Source: Tolypothrix campylonemoides VB511288 (lineage in GTDB: Bacteria; Cyanobacteriota; Cyanobacteriia; Cyanobacteriales; Nostocaceae). From it: a DNA stretch of 64,000 nt. Shown one piece after another: positions 1 through 10,651 of this stretch (positions are counted from its first letter, which is position 1; each line of letters begins with the position of its first letter). A model generated the notes under the pieces. The model had not been told where the DNA came from. It made no database searches and saw only the letters and a list, made by a program, of their open reading frames with translations. Made by a program: the position numbers and the translations under genes. Location of the stretch: NCBI GenBank assembly GCA_000828075.3, contig JXCB02000002.1:1453401-1517400 (forward strand), read 5' to 3'.

Positions 1-100
1 CGCCACCCCGGCGCGTTGTGGCCAACCGGGAATTCCTGCAAAACACGGCCATGATAATGAAGATGAAGAATCTAGATTCTTTTATGGGTTGGGTGGGGGC
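1..100 (+). promoter_or_regulatory. upstream region of alphaproteobacterial hemE, with a 16-bp palindrome
   Basis: This is high-GC DNA unlike the cyanobacterial sequence after about 1,735. Positions 66-81 are a perfect 16-bp palindrome, AAGAATCTAGATTCTT, which contains two GANTC sites (68-72 and 75-79). GANTC is the methylation target of CcrM in alphaproteobacteria. In Caulobacter and several relatives the region upstream of hemE carries or borders the chromosome origin, so this could be the right edge of such an origin. Only 100 bases are visible and I see no convincing DnaA boxes. The origin idea is inference. Confidence 0.4.
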
Positions 101-1138
101 ATGACCGCGACGCCGGTGACCAAACCCTTGCTGGAGACGGTGCTCGGTCGGCGGCAGGAGCGCCTGCCCATCTGGATCATGCGCCAGGCCGGCCGCTACC
201 TGCCTGAATACCGCGAGCTCCGCGCCAGGGCCGGGAGCTTTCTCGACCTCTGCTACACACCGGAGCTTGCGGCCGAGGTGACGCTCCAGCCGCTCAGGCG
301 TTTCGATCTCGATGCGGCGATCCTCTTTTCCGACATCCTCGTCATCCCCGATGCGCTCGGCCAGTACGTGCGCTTCGAGGCGGGCGAAGGACCCCTGCTC
401 GAGCCCGTGACCACCGACAGCATCGGGCGGCTCGATCCGAGCCGGGCTTTGGAGAAGCTGAGCCCCATCATCGAGACCGTCCGCCGCGTCCGCTCCGGCC
501 TTGCTCCCGAAAAGACCCTGATCGGCTTTTGCGGTTCGCCCTGGACTGTGGCCACCTACATGATCGGCGGGCGCGGCTCGTCCGACCAGGCGGCGGCGCG
601 CATGTTCGCCCTGACCGAGCCCGAGGCCTTCGCCCGCCTCATCGACATCCTTGTGGAGGCGAGCATCGCCTATCTCGCGGCGCAGTTCCGCGCCGGCGCC
701 GATGTGGTGCAGCTCTTCGAGAGCTGGGCCCTCAACCTCGACGAGGTGGCCTTCCGGGACTGGGTCATCGCCCCCAACCGCCGCATCGTCGAAGGGCTGC
801 GGAAGGTCATCCCCGATGCGCCGGTGATCGGTTTCCCGCGTGGCGCCGCCGGCAACCTGCCCGCCTATGCGCGTGAGGTCGGCGTGAACCTCATGGGCCT
901 CGACTACGCGACGCCGCTCGCCTTCGCGCAGAACCTGCCGGCGGAGCTCGGCGTCCAGGGTAATCTCGATCCGCTCCGGCTCCTCGCCGGCGGCAAACAG
1001 ATGGAGGCGCGCGTGCGGGAGATCGTCACGGCGTTCCGCGACCGGCCCCATATCTTCAACCTCGGGCACGGCATCCTGCCCGAAACGCCTATCGCGCATG
1101 TCGAGCGGCTGATCGCTGTGGCGCGGGGAGCCTACTGA
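101..1138 (+). CDS. hemE: uroporphyrinogen decarboxylase (alphaproteobacterial type)
   Basis: HemE removes four carboxyl groups from uroporphyrinogen III to give coproporphyrinogen III in cytoplasmic heme synthesis. The 345-residue product has the family length, the N-terminal signature MRQAGRYLPEY and the conserved segment around GFCGSPWTVATYM. I start it at ATG 101 rather than the in-frame TTG at 89, because a G-rich stretch (91-99) sits just upstream and MTATPVTKPLLE is a normal HemE beginning. hemJ starts one base after its stop, so the two are co-transcribed. Codon use is strongly G/C at third positions, unlike every gene after 2,000. It is most likely from a Rhizobiales-type contaminant or a transferred piece, not the cyanobacterial host's own hemE. 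Confidence 0.95.
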   Translation: MTATPVTKPLLETVLGRRQERLPIWIMRQAGRYLPEYRELRARAGSFLDLCYTPELAAEVTLQPLRRFDLDAAILFSDILVIPDALGQYVRFEAGEGPLLEPVTTDSIGRLDPSRALEKLSPIIETVRRVRSGLAPEKTLIGFCGSPWTVATYMIGGRGSSDQAAARMFALTEPEAFARLIDILVEASIAYLAAQFRAGADVVQLFESWALNLDEVAFRDWVIAPNRRIVEGLRKVIPDAPVIGFPRGAAGNLPAYAREVGVNLMGLDYATPLAFAQNLPAELGVQGNLDPLRLLAGGKQMEARVREIVTAFRDRPHIFNLGHGILPETPIAHVERLIAVARGAY

Positions 1139-1139
1139 G

Positions 1140-1565
1140 ATGGAATGGGTCAAGGCGCTGCACATCCTGAGCATTATCGCCTGGATGGCCGGGATGCTCT
1201 ACCTGCCCCGCCTCTTCGTCTACCACGCCGATGCCCAGAAAGGCTCTGTGCAGTCCGAGACCTTCAAGGTCATGGAGCGCCGGCTCTACCGCGGCATCAC
1301 CACCCCGGCCATGGTCGCGAGCTGGATCTTCGGCCTGTGGCTCGCCTTCGGCTTCGGCATCGTCGATTTCAGCCAAGGCTGGATGTGGCTCAAGGCCGCG
1401 ATGGTCATCGCGCTGAGCGGCATCCACGGCTTCTACGGCCGGCTGCTGCGCGACTTCGCCAACGACGGGAACACGAAAAGCTCCAGATTCTTCCGCGCCA
1501 TCAACGAAATCCCGTTCGTGATCGCGATCATCATCGTCATCTCCGTGGTGGTGAAGCCGTTCTGA
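1140..1565 (+). CDS. hemJ: protoporphyrinogen IX oxidase HemJ
   Basis: HemJ is a membrane protein that oxidises protoporphyrinogen IX to protoporphyrin IX, the penultimate step of heme synthesis. The 141-residue product has four hydrophobic segments, the conserved early histidine in VKALHILSIIAWMAGMLYLP, and the conserved MERRLYRGI region. The start follows the hemE stop by one base, the usual tight hemE-hemJ arrangement of alphaproteobacteria. Cyanobacteria also have hemJ, but not in this arrangement or at this GC content, which supports a foreign origin for the first 1.7 kb. Confidence 0.92.
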   Translation: MEWVKALHILSIIAWMAGMLYLPRLFVYHADAQKGSVQSETFKVMERRLYRGITTPAMVASWIFGLWLAFGFGIVDFSQGWMWLKAAMVIALSGIHGFYGRLLRDFANDGNTKSSRFFRAINEIPFVIAIIIVISVVVKPF

Positions 1566-1730
1566 CTTCAGGGCGCCCGCTCTGCACTGAACGTCACCCC
1601 CGGGAAGGGCACTGTCCGCCCACCCCCACCGGCTGTCACTCTTGGGCAGCAGGGGTCCATCCCTCAGCCCGCGCTGGCGGCAGCTTGGATCGCTGCCTGC
1701 GCAGGGATGACACATGGTGGCAATGGGATG
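1566..1730. other. alphaproteobacterial intergenic DNA ending at a chimeric junction
   Basis: The stretch after hemJ is GC-rich and has no gene. It contains mirror-like segments around 1655-1710 (CATCCCTCAGCCCGCG and CTGCGCAGGGATGACAC) that look like a rhizobial intergenic palindrome. The ppx reading frame entering from the right stops resembling Ppx at about 1728-1731. From there leftward it translates into unrelated sequence, so the composition switch and the break in homology coincide. No insertion-sequence end or tRNA is visible at the junction. Confidence 0.7.
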
Positions 1731-2339
1731 CAAATACTTAAACTCAGCGCTGCTGATAGGATCAGTGGTGATTAACTCGCTGGTGAGTCTGACTGCGCCG
1801 ACTTTTGTACTGGTGAGGGTTCGTGCTTCATGAGAGTCGCACAAAATTATTTCTGTAGAACCGCCACCGATATCTATAATGATGTGGGGTTGGTTGTTGA
1901 ATTCCATCCCCGACAGCACACCAAGATAAATCCGCCGCGCTTCTTCTTGACCAGAAATTAGGTCAACGCTTAAACCCAACTCGTCTTCTACCCTTTGTAA
2001 AAAATCTTTGCCGTTGGGGGCTTCTCGCACGGCGCTAGTAGCCACAGCAATGACTGTTTCGGCGTTGAAGGTTTTTGCGACTTCTTGGAAGCGTTTCAAG
2101 GTGGCGATCGCCCGTTCCATGACTTCTGGTTTCAAATTCCCTGTTTCAATATCGCGATCGCCAAGTCTCACTGTTTCTTTTTCTCTACCGATAATGCTAA
2201 AAGATGGTAGTCTAGGTTCAATTCGCACAACTACCATGTGTAGTGAATTTGTCCCTAAGTCGATAGCAGCAATAATCCGATGTTGCTCAACTGTTTGAGT
2301 TGGAAGGCTCTCCCAGCTAGCTGAAACTAAATTCACCAT
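1731..2339 (-). pseudogene. ppx: exopolyphosphatase / Ppx-GppA phosphatase, N-terminal fragment
   Basis: Ppx/GppA enzymes hydrolyse polyphosphate or pppGpp. About 203 N-terminal residues remain. They include the ASKHA phosphate-1 motif AAIDLGTNSLHMVV, the segment AVATSAVREAPNG and the phosphate-2 motif IIDIGGGSTEI. The homology ends at ELITTDPISSAEFKYL, and the same frame then continues into alphaproteobacterial DNA to a stop at 1089 with no Ppx likeness. Cyanobacterial Ppx proteins are about 550 residues, so more than half is missing. The start is ATG at 2337-2339. The neighbouring prenyltransferase gene is a frequent ppx neighbour in cyanobacteria. The truncation marks the junction. Confidence 0.9.
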
Positions 2340-2626
2340 CTATGGTTTCTCTCTATTAGGATGGTAAGTTAAGGATGGTAAAAGCTGGCAATACAGACTG
2401 TCTGAGCGAAACAATGTATTTTGAAAAACAAAATTATTCTCAAGCAGAATGTCTTGTGAACCTGGCTGAGCCAGGAGATGCACCTTGTTCACACAACTAA
2501 ATTAACTCATTAAGTGTATCCAAAGTTGTTACTTGTACTTTCATTTTATAAATATCAAATAAAGATATTCTTATATATGTAAATATGTGTGAATAAATCT
2601 ATCTCTAGTTATTGTTTTGCGGCCCT

Positions 2627-3508
2627 ATGCTAACTACAAAAGAACGCAACACCGAACCCATATGGCTTGTCATTATCCGGCTTTTGCGGTGGCATAAACC
2701 AGAAGGACGGTTGATTTTGATGATTCCCGCTCTTTGGGCTGTGTTTTTGGCAGCTTCTGGGAAACCACCTTTACCCTTGGTTGCTGTTATCATCTTGGGT
2801 ACTCTCGCCACAAGTGCTGCTGGGTGTGTTGTCAATGATTTGTGGGATAAAGATATAGATCCACAAGTGGAAAGAACTCGCGATCGCCCTCTTGCTTCCC
2901 GTGCGCTTTCGATAAAAGTCGGCATCATAGTTGCCATAGTGGCGATGGGATGTGCAGCAGTTGTCGCCTTTTATCTTAACGCGCTTTCGTTTTGGTTGTC
3001 TGTGGCAGCCGTTCCAGTTATTTTGCTTTATCCAGGCGCAAAGCGGGTGTTTCCCATCCCGCAGTTGGTACTCTCCATCGCTTGGGGTTTTGGCGTTTTG
3101 ATTAGCTGGAGTGCGGTGACGCAGAACCTTTCCCTTCCCACTTGGCTGCTTTGGGGCGCAACTGTACTGTGGACATTGGGATTTGATACTATTTATGCTA
3201 TGAGCGACAAGGAAGATGACCGCCGAATTGGTGTCAATTCTAGCGCCTTATTCTTTGGTGATTATGCGCCTGTTGCAATTGGGGTTTTCTTTACTGGCAC
3301 CGTGCTTTTATTGAATTGGCTAGGTGTGGTTATGCACCTGAACCCTACCTTTTGGATAAGTCTTAGTATTGCTACTGTAGCTTGGACTTGGCAGTACACA
3401 CGCTTAATACAGCCAAACCTGCATAATTCTGCTTATGGAGAAATGTTCCGGCAAAACGTGTGGATTGGTTTTCTCGTACTTGCTGGCATGATTGCCGGGA
3501 GTTTATAG
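2627..3508 (+). CDS. 4-hydroxybenzoate solanesyl/polyprenyl transferase (UbiA family)
   Basis: This UbiA-type membrane enzyme joins a polyprenyl chain to 4-hydroxybenzoate, the committed step of cyanobacterial plastoquinone synthesis. The 293-residue product has eight or nine hydrophobic segments. The first Asp-rich motif, NDLWDKDID, lies at residues 70-78 and the second, around DTIYAMSDKEDD, near residue 190; both bind Mg-diphosphate. I choose ATG 2627. An in-frame TTG lies 15 bases upstream without a better ribosome site. It diverges from ppx across a 287-base AT-rich gap. An alternative reading is a generic UbiA prenyltransferase, but the motif spacing and neighbour favour the plastoquinone enzyme. 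Confidence 0.88.
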   Translation: MLTTKERNTEPIWLVIIRLLRWHKPEGRLILMIPALWAVFLAASGKPPLPLVAVIILGTLATSAAGCVVNDLWDKDIDPQVERTRDRPLASRALSIKVGIIVAIVAMGCAAVVAFYLNALSFWLSVAAVPVILLYPGAKRVFPIPQLVLSIAWGFGVLISWSAVTQNLSLPTWLLWGATVLWTLGFDTIYAMSDKEDDRRIGVNSSALFFGDYAPVAIGVFFTGTVLLLNWLGVVMHLNPTFWISLSIATVAWTWQYTRLIQPNLHNSAYGEMFRQNVWIGFLVLAGMIAGSL

Positions 3509-3659
3509 TGCTATTGACAAACCCGGATTCTTCAAGAAACCGGGTTTCTACTGAAAACTTTATCATCTTTTTATCAAAGGTTTAGCGTTATATCCGAAAT
3601 TTTACTATATCAGCCTGGAGTTGCGTCTATTATGCCTATAGATAGATCCACTCAATTGA

Positions 3660-4265
3660 ATGAAGCGAAGTCTAACGACAAGACGCAACTCGGCTACATA
3701 TATTGTTAAAATTGCCACTCTTGTTTTATTGTCCCTTGGCAGTCTTGGTATTATTGGGGGCAGTTTCTTTTTAGCAAAATCCTATAACAGCGTAAGTGAA
3801 ACTGAGACAATAACCGATACCTCACGCTATCGAGCAATTCGCCATCAAATTTGGTCTCATCAAACGCTAGTAAAACACTTTCCTACTGACATTCCCACCG
3901 ATGCTTCAGGCGTGCGTATTGCTTATTCTGCCGCCTATTCACAGCGAGGTAGTTCGTTTCAACTTCGCTTAAAACAGCCACCTGAAAAGATAAAAGAATT
4001 ACTTTCTCAATACAGGCATATTGCTAAGTACAAATATACAGGCGGTAATACCAACGACCACGCAAACCAAACCAACGGTGTGCCAACTACTTTCTTTTAT
4101 ACTAGTGATTCCAAAGAAGACTCTTTTCCATCTACATATGAAATATTGGTATTAGATGCACATTACAAGGGAAGCTCTAACTTCAAGTGGAATCATGGGG
4201 ATAGTTATGGGGTAGCAATTGATAGTTCAGCATCAGAAATTGTCTATTGGGCTGAAGAATGGTAA
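3660..4265 (+). CDS. hypothetical membrane-anchored protein
   Basis: I do not recognise this family. The 201-residue product has a basic N-terminus, one hydrophobic segment at about residues 14-38 (VKIATLVLLSLGSLGIIGGSFFL in part) and then a soluble domain that is probably outside the cytoplasm. The soluble part has few cysteines and many Ser/Thr/Tyr. A segment with FQLRLKQPPEKIKELLSQY suggests a compact alpha/beta domain. It stands alone, 150 bases after the prenyltransferase and followed by a 400-base gap. Codon use matches its cyanobacterial neighbours, so it is probably a real lineage-specific gene. Confidence 0.65.
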   Translation: MKRSLTTRRNSATYIVKIATLVLLSLGSLGIIGGSFFLAKSYNSVSETETITDTSRYRAIRHQIWSHQTLVKHFPTDIPTDASGVRIAYSAAYSQRGSSFQLRLKQPPEKIKELLSQYRHIAKYKYTGGNTNDHANQTNGVPTTFFYTSDSKEDSFPSTYEILVLDAHYKGSSNFKWNHGDSYGVAIDSSASEIVYWAEEW

Positions 4266-4670
4266 ACGGAATAATTATGCACGGGGACTAGGGGCTGGGG
4301 ACTGGGAGCAATTGTCGCGCGGAGATTGCAAAGTACCCTACCTATTGCAGGGATTGGGATAAGGAGTTGGGATTTGGGAGTAATCCCATTTCACGAAATA
4401 CGTGATACAAATGATTAGTTTCTAATTCTTTCCATCTGCTCCCTGCTGCCCACCATGTTGTAACCTTAAAGTGAAACGCTATAAGTCCCAATCCAAGCGT
4501 CCCCAATCCCCAAACACACACTTACTTGCGCCGTCCTCCCCACCAAGATAAACGCCTTTTCGGGGCTCTCCTTGGTGCGGCTTGATAATTAATAATTAAA
4601 CAGGACCCACTAAGCTAAAAAAGTTTTGAGTTTTGAGTTGTGGGTACTGTGTTCTTCTTAAGAAACAGCA
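4266..4670. other. gene-free interval with cyanobacterial low-complexity repeats
   Basis: No open frame here looks coding. The stretch holds runs built from GGGACTGGGA-like units near 4279-4310 and their complement near 4477-4510. These are the type of short repeats found between genes across this window. An AT-rich stretch near 4585-4605 precedes the next gene and could hold its promoter, but I see no clear -35/-10 pair. Confidence 0.5.
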
Positions 4671-5186
4671 ATGAGAAAAATTATTATTGGAGTGATGGGA
4701 CCCGGAGAAAAGGCTAAAGCAATTGATGTACAAAATGCCTATGAACTGGGAAAACTCATTGCACAAGAGGGATGGGTTTTGCTTACTGGAGGTAGAAATG
4801 TTGGAGTCATGGAAGCCGCAAATCAGGGAGCTAAATCAGCTAATGGCTTGACTATTGGCATTCTTCCTAAGAATAGTAGCAAAGGCATTTCGGAAGCCGT
4901 TGATATTGCCATATTCACTGATATGGGAAATGCTCGCAATAATATCAATGTCTTGTCTAGCGATGTAGTGATTGCTTGTGGAATGGGTGCAGGTACAGCT
5001 TCAGAAATCGCCTTGGCTTTGAAGGGGAATAAGAAAGTGATTTTGTTGAGTGATGACGAAGAAAGCAATGTTTTCTTCCAAAAAATCTCGCCAAAAAACG
5101 TTTATGTTGTGTATGGTGTGGAGCAGGCGATCGCCACAGTTCAGGTAGTCTTAAGTACCTCCACGGAAAATGATAATAAAAATTAA
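4671..5186 (+). CDS. TIGR00725-type Rossmann-fold (SLOG superfamily) protein
   Basis: The 171-residue product belongs to the SLOG/LOG-like nucleotide-binding proteins. Members are predicted to bind or cleave nucleotide derivatives, but the substrate of this branch is not settled. Visible motifs are the N-terminal IIIGVMGPGE loop, the GWVLLTGGRNVGVMEAANQGA segment that matches the LOG GGxxGxM pattern, and the later GMGAGTASEIALAL loop, which resembles PGGxGTxxE with changes. It has one compact domain, no signal peptide and no partner gene. It could be a stand-alone phosphoribohydrolase-like enzyme. Function beyond nucleotide binding is inference. Confidence 0.82.
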   Translation: MRKIIIGVMGPGEKAKAIDVQNAYELGKLIAQEGWVLLTGGRNVGVMEAANQGAKSANGLTIGILPKNSSKGISEAVDIAIFTDMGNARNNINVLSSDVVIACGMGAGTASEIALALKGNKKVILLSDDEESNVFFQKISPKNVYVVYGVEQAIATVQVVLSTSTENDNKN

Positions 5187-6105
5187 GTATTTTTATCTCC
5201 ACAATCAATTATGGGACTTACGCATTTTAACGAAAAACTGTCATTCTGACTGTAGCGAAGCGCGAAACGTTCGCGTTCGCGTAGCGTGTCCCGAAGGGAC
5301 TCAGTGTGCGCTTTGCGCTTACGCTACACTCCGTTTCGCTCAGTATGACATTCTCGACTTTGCCTAAGTCCTGAATTAATAATGAGCTGAGCGTAAGCCC
5401 GCATTCTCTCACCATAAAAAGGAGGCATCAAAAGCTTTCGCTGTTGCATATAGCAGTCCTATTTGAGTTGTAAATTGCCTCATGAGGGCAGGAAACAAGC
5501 AACAGGGAACAGGGAACAAAAATGTTTATAAATTATTTAGGATTGCTATGTATTATATATGCATCCAAAATCTAAAATCCAAAATTTAAAATTAATTTAG
5601 GGGTAAACGACCTGTAGGGCGGGTTGCCCGCTTGGAATAGCAAATGTTCTTTTGTAGGAAGCTTTCCTGCAAGCTCTTCCAATCACAAATAACTACAGCG
5701 TTGATAACTACAGTTTCTGATGAAGTTTGAATCTGTACCAGTAAAGATAAAGGTTTTAAATTGCTAACTTAAGCGATCGCCTTTGCGCCTTTGCGCGAGT
5801 TGTCATCCCACATTCTGCAACGCCAAAAATCTTACTTCCTTCTGGCTTTTTTGTTATTGACACTATAAGAACTGATACCATTACAGTACAAAATAATATT
5901 TGTCAAAATATCTAAACAGTCACTGTCGTTGGCGTATGAGCTTTTATCTGAGATTAAAAGATACCGATTTTTCAGCCTTCGGACCATTTTCTATCCGAAA
6001 GTGAATATATGTCCATTGACACAAAACAGAAATAGTAGGAATATAAGCGCCGATCAAGTAAACACTAAACTGCTTGATGCTGAAACGGTGAGAGGTTAAA
6101 GACTA
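5187..6105. other. 900-base gene-free interval rich in short repeats
   Basis: I see no convincing gene. Positions 5250-5350 carry a GC-rich inverted repeat with units such as TTCGCGTAGCGTGTCCCGAAGGG, of the type repeated elsewhere in this window. A MITE-like repeat with TATAGCAGTCCTA at one end follows at 5449-5550. Positions 5500-5520 contain a short tandem of CAGGGAA. A GCGATCGC (HIP1) octamer lies near 5775. The last 200 bases are AT-rich and probably include the promoter of the coiled-coil/EamA gene. Confidence 0.55.
5449..5550. repeat. MITE-like repeat, copy 1 (TATAGCAGTCCTA ends)
   Basis: The left end TATAGCAGTCCTA (5449-5461) and the right end TAGGATTGCTATG (5538-5550) are near-perfect inverted repeats, matching at 11 of 13 positions. 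The interior is non-coding. A second copy with the same ends lies at 56023-56193, with a different interior and length. Shared ends around different middles suggest a non-autonomous mobile repeat or an RNA-hairpin repeat. Confidence 0.5.
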
Positions 6106-8073
6106 ATGGGGCGATTTGAGAGGCGACCAGATAATCTGGGAGGAAAAGACGATCCGTACGGGGCAGCAGAAACTGCCTTACGGGTTGTTACTGAGGAATT
6201 GCAGATTCTCCAACGGAATTTGCTGAAGTCGTTACACGAAGATGTCCACAGGTTACAGGCAGAAAAAGACCGCTTAACTAAAGATATTACACGGCTGCAA
6301 CAGGAAAAAGAACATCTACAACAGGGGCACCAAATCAACGAACAGCAAGCGTTGATTCGTCAGTTGTCACAAGTTTTAGCTCATCATATATCAACGCAGC
6401 TGCAATCTTCTCTAGAAACTTTAGCGAACCAAGCTACAGGGCGTGTTTCTCAAACACCCACAACCTCAGAGAGTGAAAATGAATATGCTGAAAAACTCCT
6501 TGGCTCTTTGGATGACACCCTCACTATCACCTTTAACTCACTGCAACAGGAGCTGAAAAACTATCAAAGCAGTGTTTCTCAACAGTTATCCCGGATGAGT
6601 GTCCAGCAAAGGGAAGGTGAAGCTATTTTAATAGAGTTAGTGAATCGCCTCCGCTCTGAATTGGAAGGAACAACAGGAGATGAAAGCAAGGCGATTGCCC
6701 AAAGCGCAGTCCCAGAGGCGATCGCGCAAGTTCCCCCTCCTGAGATTGAACCAACTCAACAGCCACAGCCAACTTTCTCGGAAACTCCAACAAAGTTGCA
6801 AACGGATGTTCCGCCAGAAATTACGGTTCTACGCAGTAGTGCGCCACAGGAAGAAACGCCTACTCAGGGTTCTGTTTTCCAAACCATAGCCTCGCCATGG
6901 GAAACAACTCAGCCTCCTGGTGCAATTCCAGAACCAACTCCCGTAACATCTGCGCCAACCGTCTCAAAGCCAGAACCACAACCAACACCAAGTCAACCTC
7001 TACCGCAGGCGAGAATGTCTTCGGTGCAATTGACAGGAATCATCCTGCTTGTGTTGTCAACAGTGGCGTCAGCGCTGTACAACGTAGCCATTAAGGTCAT
7101 TTTCCTCCCAGGTTCCCAAATTTTTGGTGTGTTTGACGTCCAGCACCTGATATCGCCAACTTTGGGAAATTGTCTGTTACTTTTGATGCTCAGGATGCTG
7201 GTGGTTGTACCGCTGATGTTGCTTTTGGCTCCGATGCTGCATTCACGAGTGTGGGAAGATTTGCAATACCTGAGTGACTCACTCCGAAAAAATCCCACTC
7301 ATCCGACCGCAAAAGGGGTGTTGGTACTGTCGATTGTCAGTGGATGCTTGTTATTTCTATCTCAGGTTCTCATTTACCTTGCCATCGGTCAAGTTGCTAC
7401 TGGAATGGCGATCGCACTTTTCTTTGTCTATCCGGTGATCAGCGCACTCCTGTCGTGGTTTTTATTCCGCGATGCTTCCTCAGGAAGCCGCCCCTTGGGC
7501 GATCGCCTGACTTTGTTCAGTACTGGTGCGATCGCTGTCATTGGCTTAGGTGAGTTGCTCGTTTTAGGAGGTTCCACCAGAACTGTCATGGGCAATATTC
7601 CTGTAGGTAGCATTGCTGCACTTGCTTCTGGAACTGCTTTTGCCTTCTACCTAATTTTCTCACGCAAATGTGCTGCGAAACTGCATCCAGTTTCTTTTAC
7701 CTTGATTAACTTCGCTACGATGTTGCTGTTGTCTATCTTCGGTTTAATACTAACTTTACCCACAAACTGGAACGTGCAACTCAACCCTGCTCACTTCCTC
7801 GAACTTGTTTTATGTGCTTTCCTACTTGGTGTCCTGACGCTCTTGGGTTATTTGTTAAATAATTTTGGGATTCGTAAAATTGGTGGTTCACGAGCAGGAA
7901 TTATCGGTGCAACCATTCCCGCCCTCACGGTCATTTTTGCTGGATTTATTATTCAGGAAACCTTGCCGCTTGAGCAAGCTTTGGGAGTTTTGCTAGTGAC
8001 TTTTGGAGCGGTAATTTTCTGTTTTGAAAAAATCCGCAATTCTCCTAAACCCCATAATAAGTCTTCCAATTAA
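6106..8073 (+). CDS. EamA/DMT-family transporter with N-terminal coiled-coil extension
   Basis: The 655-residue product has three parts. Residues 1-200 are hydrophilic and predicted coiled coil (for example RLQAEKDRLTKDITRLQQEK). Residues 200-305 are a Pro/Gln/Thr-rich linker. Residues 305-645 hold ten hydrophobic segments arranged as two EamA repeats of the drug/metabolite transporter superfamily. EamA proteins move small metabolites across the inner membrane; the substrate cannot be read from sequence. Plain EamA proteins are about 300 residues, so the cytoplasmic coiled coil doubles the length and may tether or oligomerise the transporter. The gene stands alone between long intergenic regions, 1.6 kb upstream of hetR. 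Confidence 0.85.
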   Translation: MGRFERRPDNLGGKDDPYGAAETALRVVTEELQILQRNLLKSLHEDVHRLQAEKDRLTKDITRLQQEKEHLQQGHQINEQQALIRQLSQVLAHHISTQLQSSLETLANQATGRVSQTPTTSESENEYAEKLLGSLDDTLTITFNSLQQELKNYQSSVSQQLSRMSVQQREGEAILIELVNRLRSELEGTTGDESKAIAQSAVPEAIAQVPPPEIEPTQQPQPTFSETPTKLQTDVPPEITVLRSSAPQEETPTQGSVFQTIASPWETTQPPGAIPEPTPVTSAPTVSKPEPQPTPSQPLPQARMSSVQLTGIILLVLSTVASALYNVAIKVIFLPGSQIFGVFDVQHLISPTLGNCLLLLMLRMLVVVPLMLLLAPMLHSRVWEDLQYLSDSLRKNPTHPTAKGVLVLSIVSGCLLFLSQVLIYLAIGQVATGMAIALFFVYPVISALLSWFLFRDASSGSRPLGDRLTLFSTGAIAVIGLGELLVLGGSTRTVMGNIPVGSIAALASGTAFAFYLIFSRKCAAKLHPVSFTLINFATMLLLSIFGLILTLPTNWNVQLNPAHFLELVLCAFLLGVLTLLGYLLNNFGIRKIGGSRAGIIGATIPALTVIFAGFIIQETLPLEQALGVLLVTFGAVIFCFEKIRNSPKPHNKSSN

Positions 8074-10557
<2,484 letters not shown>

Positions 10558-10565
10558 AAACCAGT

Positions 10566-10640
10566 TATTAGTTCTCAGTTATTAGTTATCAGTTATCAGT
10601 TATCAGTCAACTGTTTACTGCTAACTGCTAACTGATGACT
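10566..10640. repeat. short tandem repeat (TTATCAGT units)
   Basis: Units related to AGTTATCAGTT are repeated here and continue as the inverted form CAACTG...ACTGATGACTG. The same motif recurs at 24825-24855, 25040-25082 and 49303-49352. These are short tandemly repeated sequences common in Nostocales intergenic regions. The inverted arrangement after hetR could fold as a weak hairpin. Confidence 0.6.
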
Positions 10641-10651
10641 GTTAATAGTAC

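Noticed and set aside
1089-1730. C-terminal extension of the ppx frame as a long fusion protein
   Set aside because: The extra ~213 residues come from the reverse strand of hemJ and its flank, have no family likeness and begin exactly at the composition switch.
10566-10640. CRISPR-like tandem repeat
   Set aside because: Units are 7-8 bases with no spacers; this is a simple tandem repeat also found at 25040-25082 and 49303-49352.
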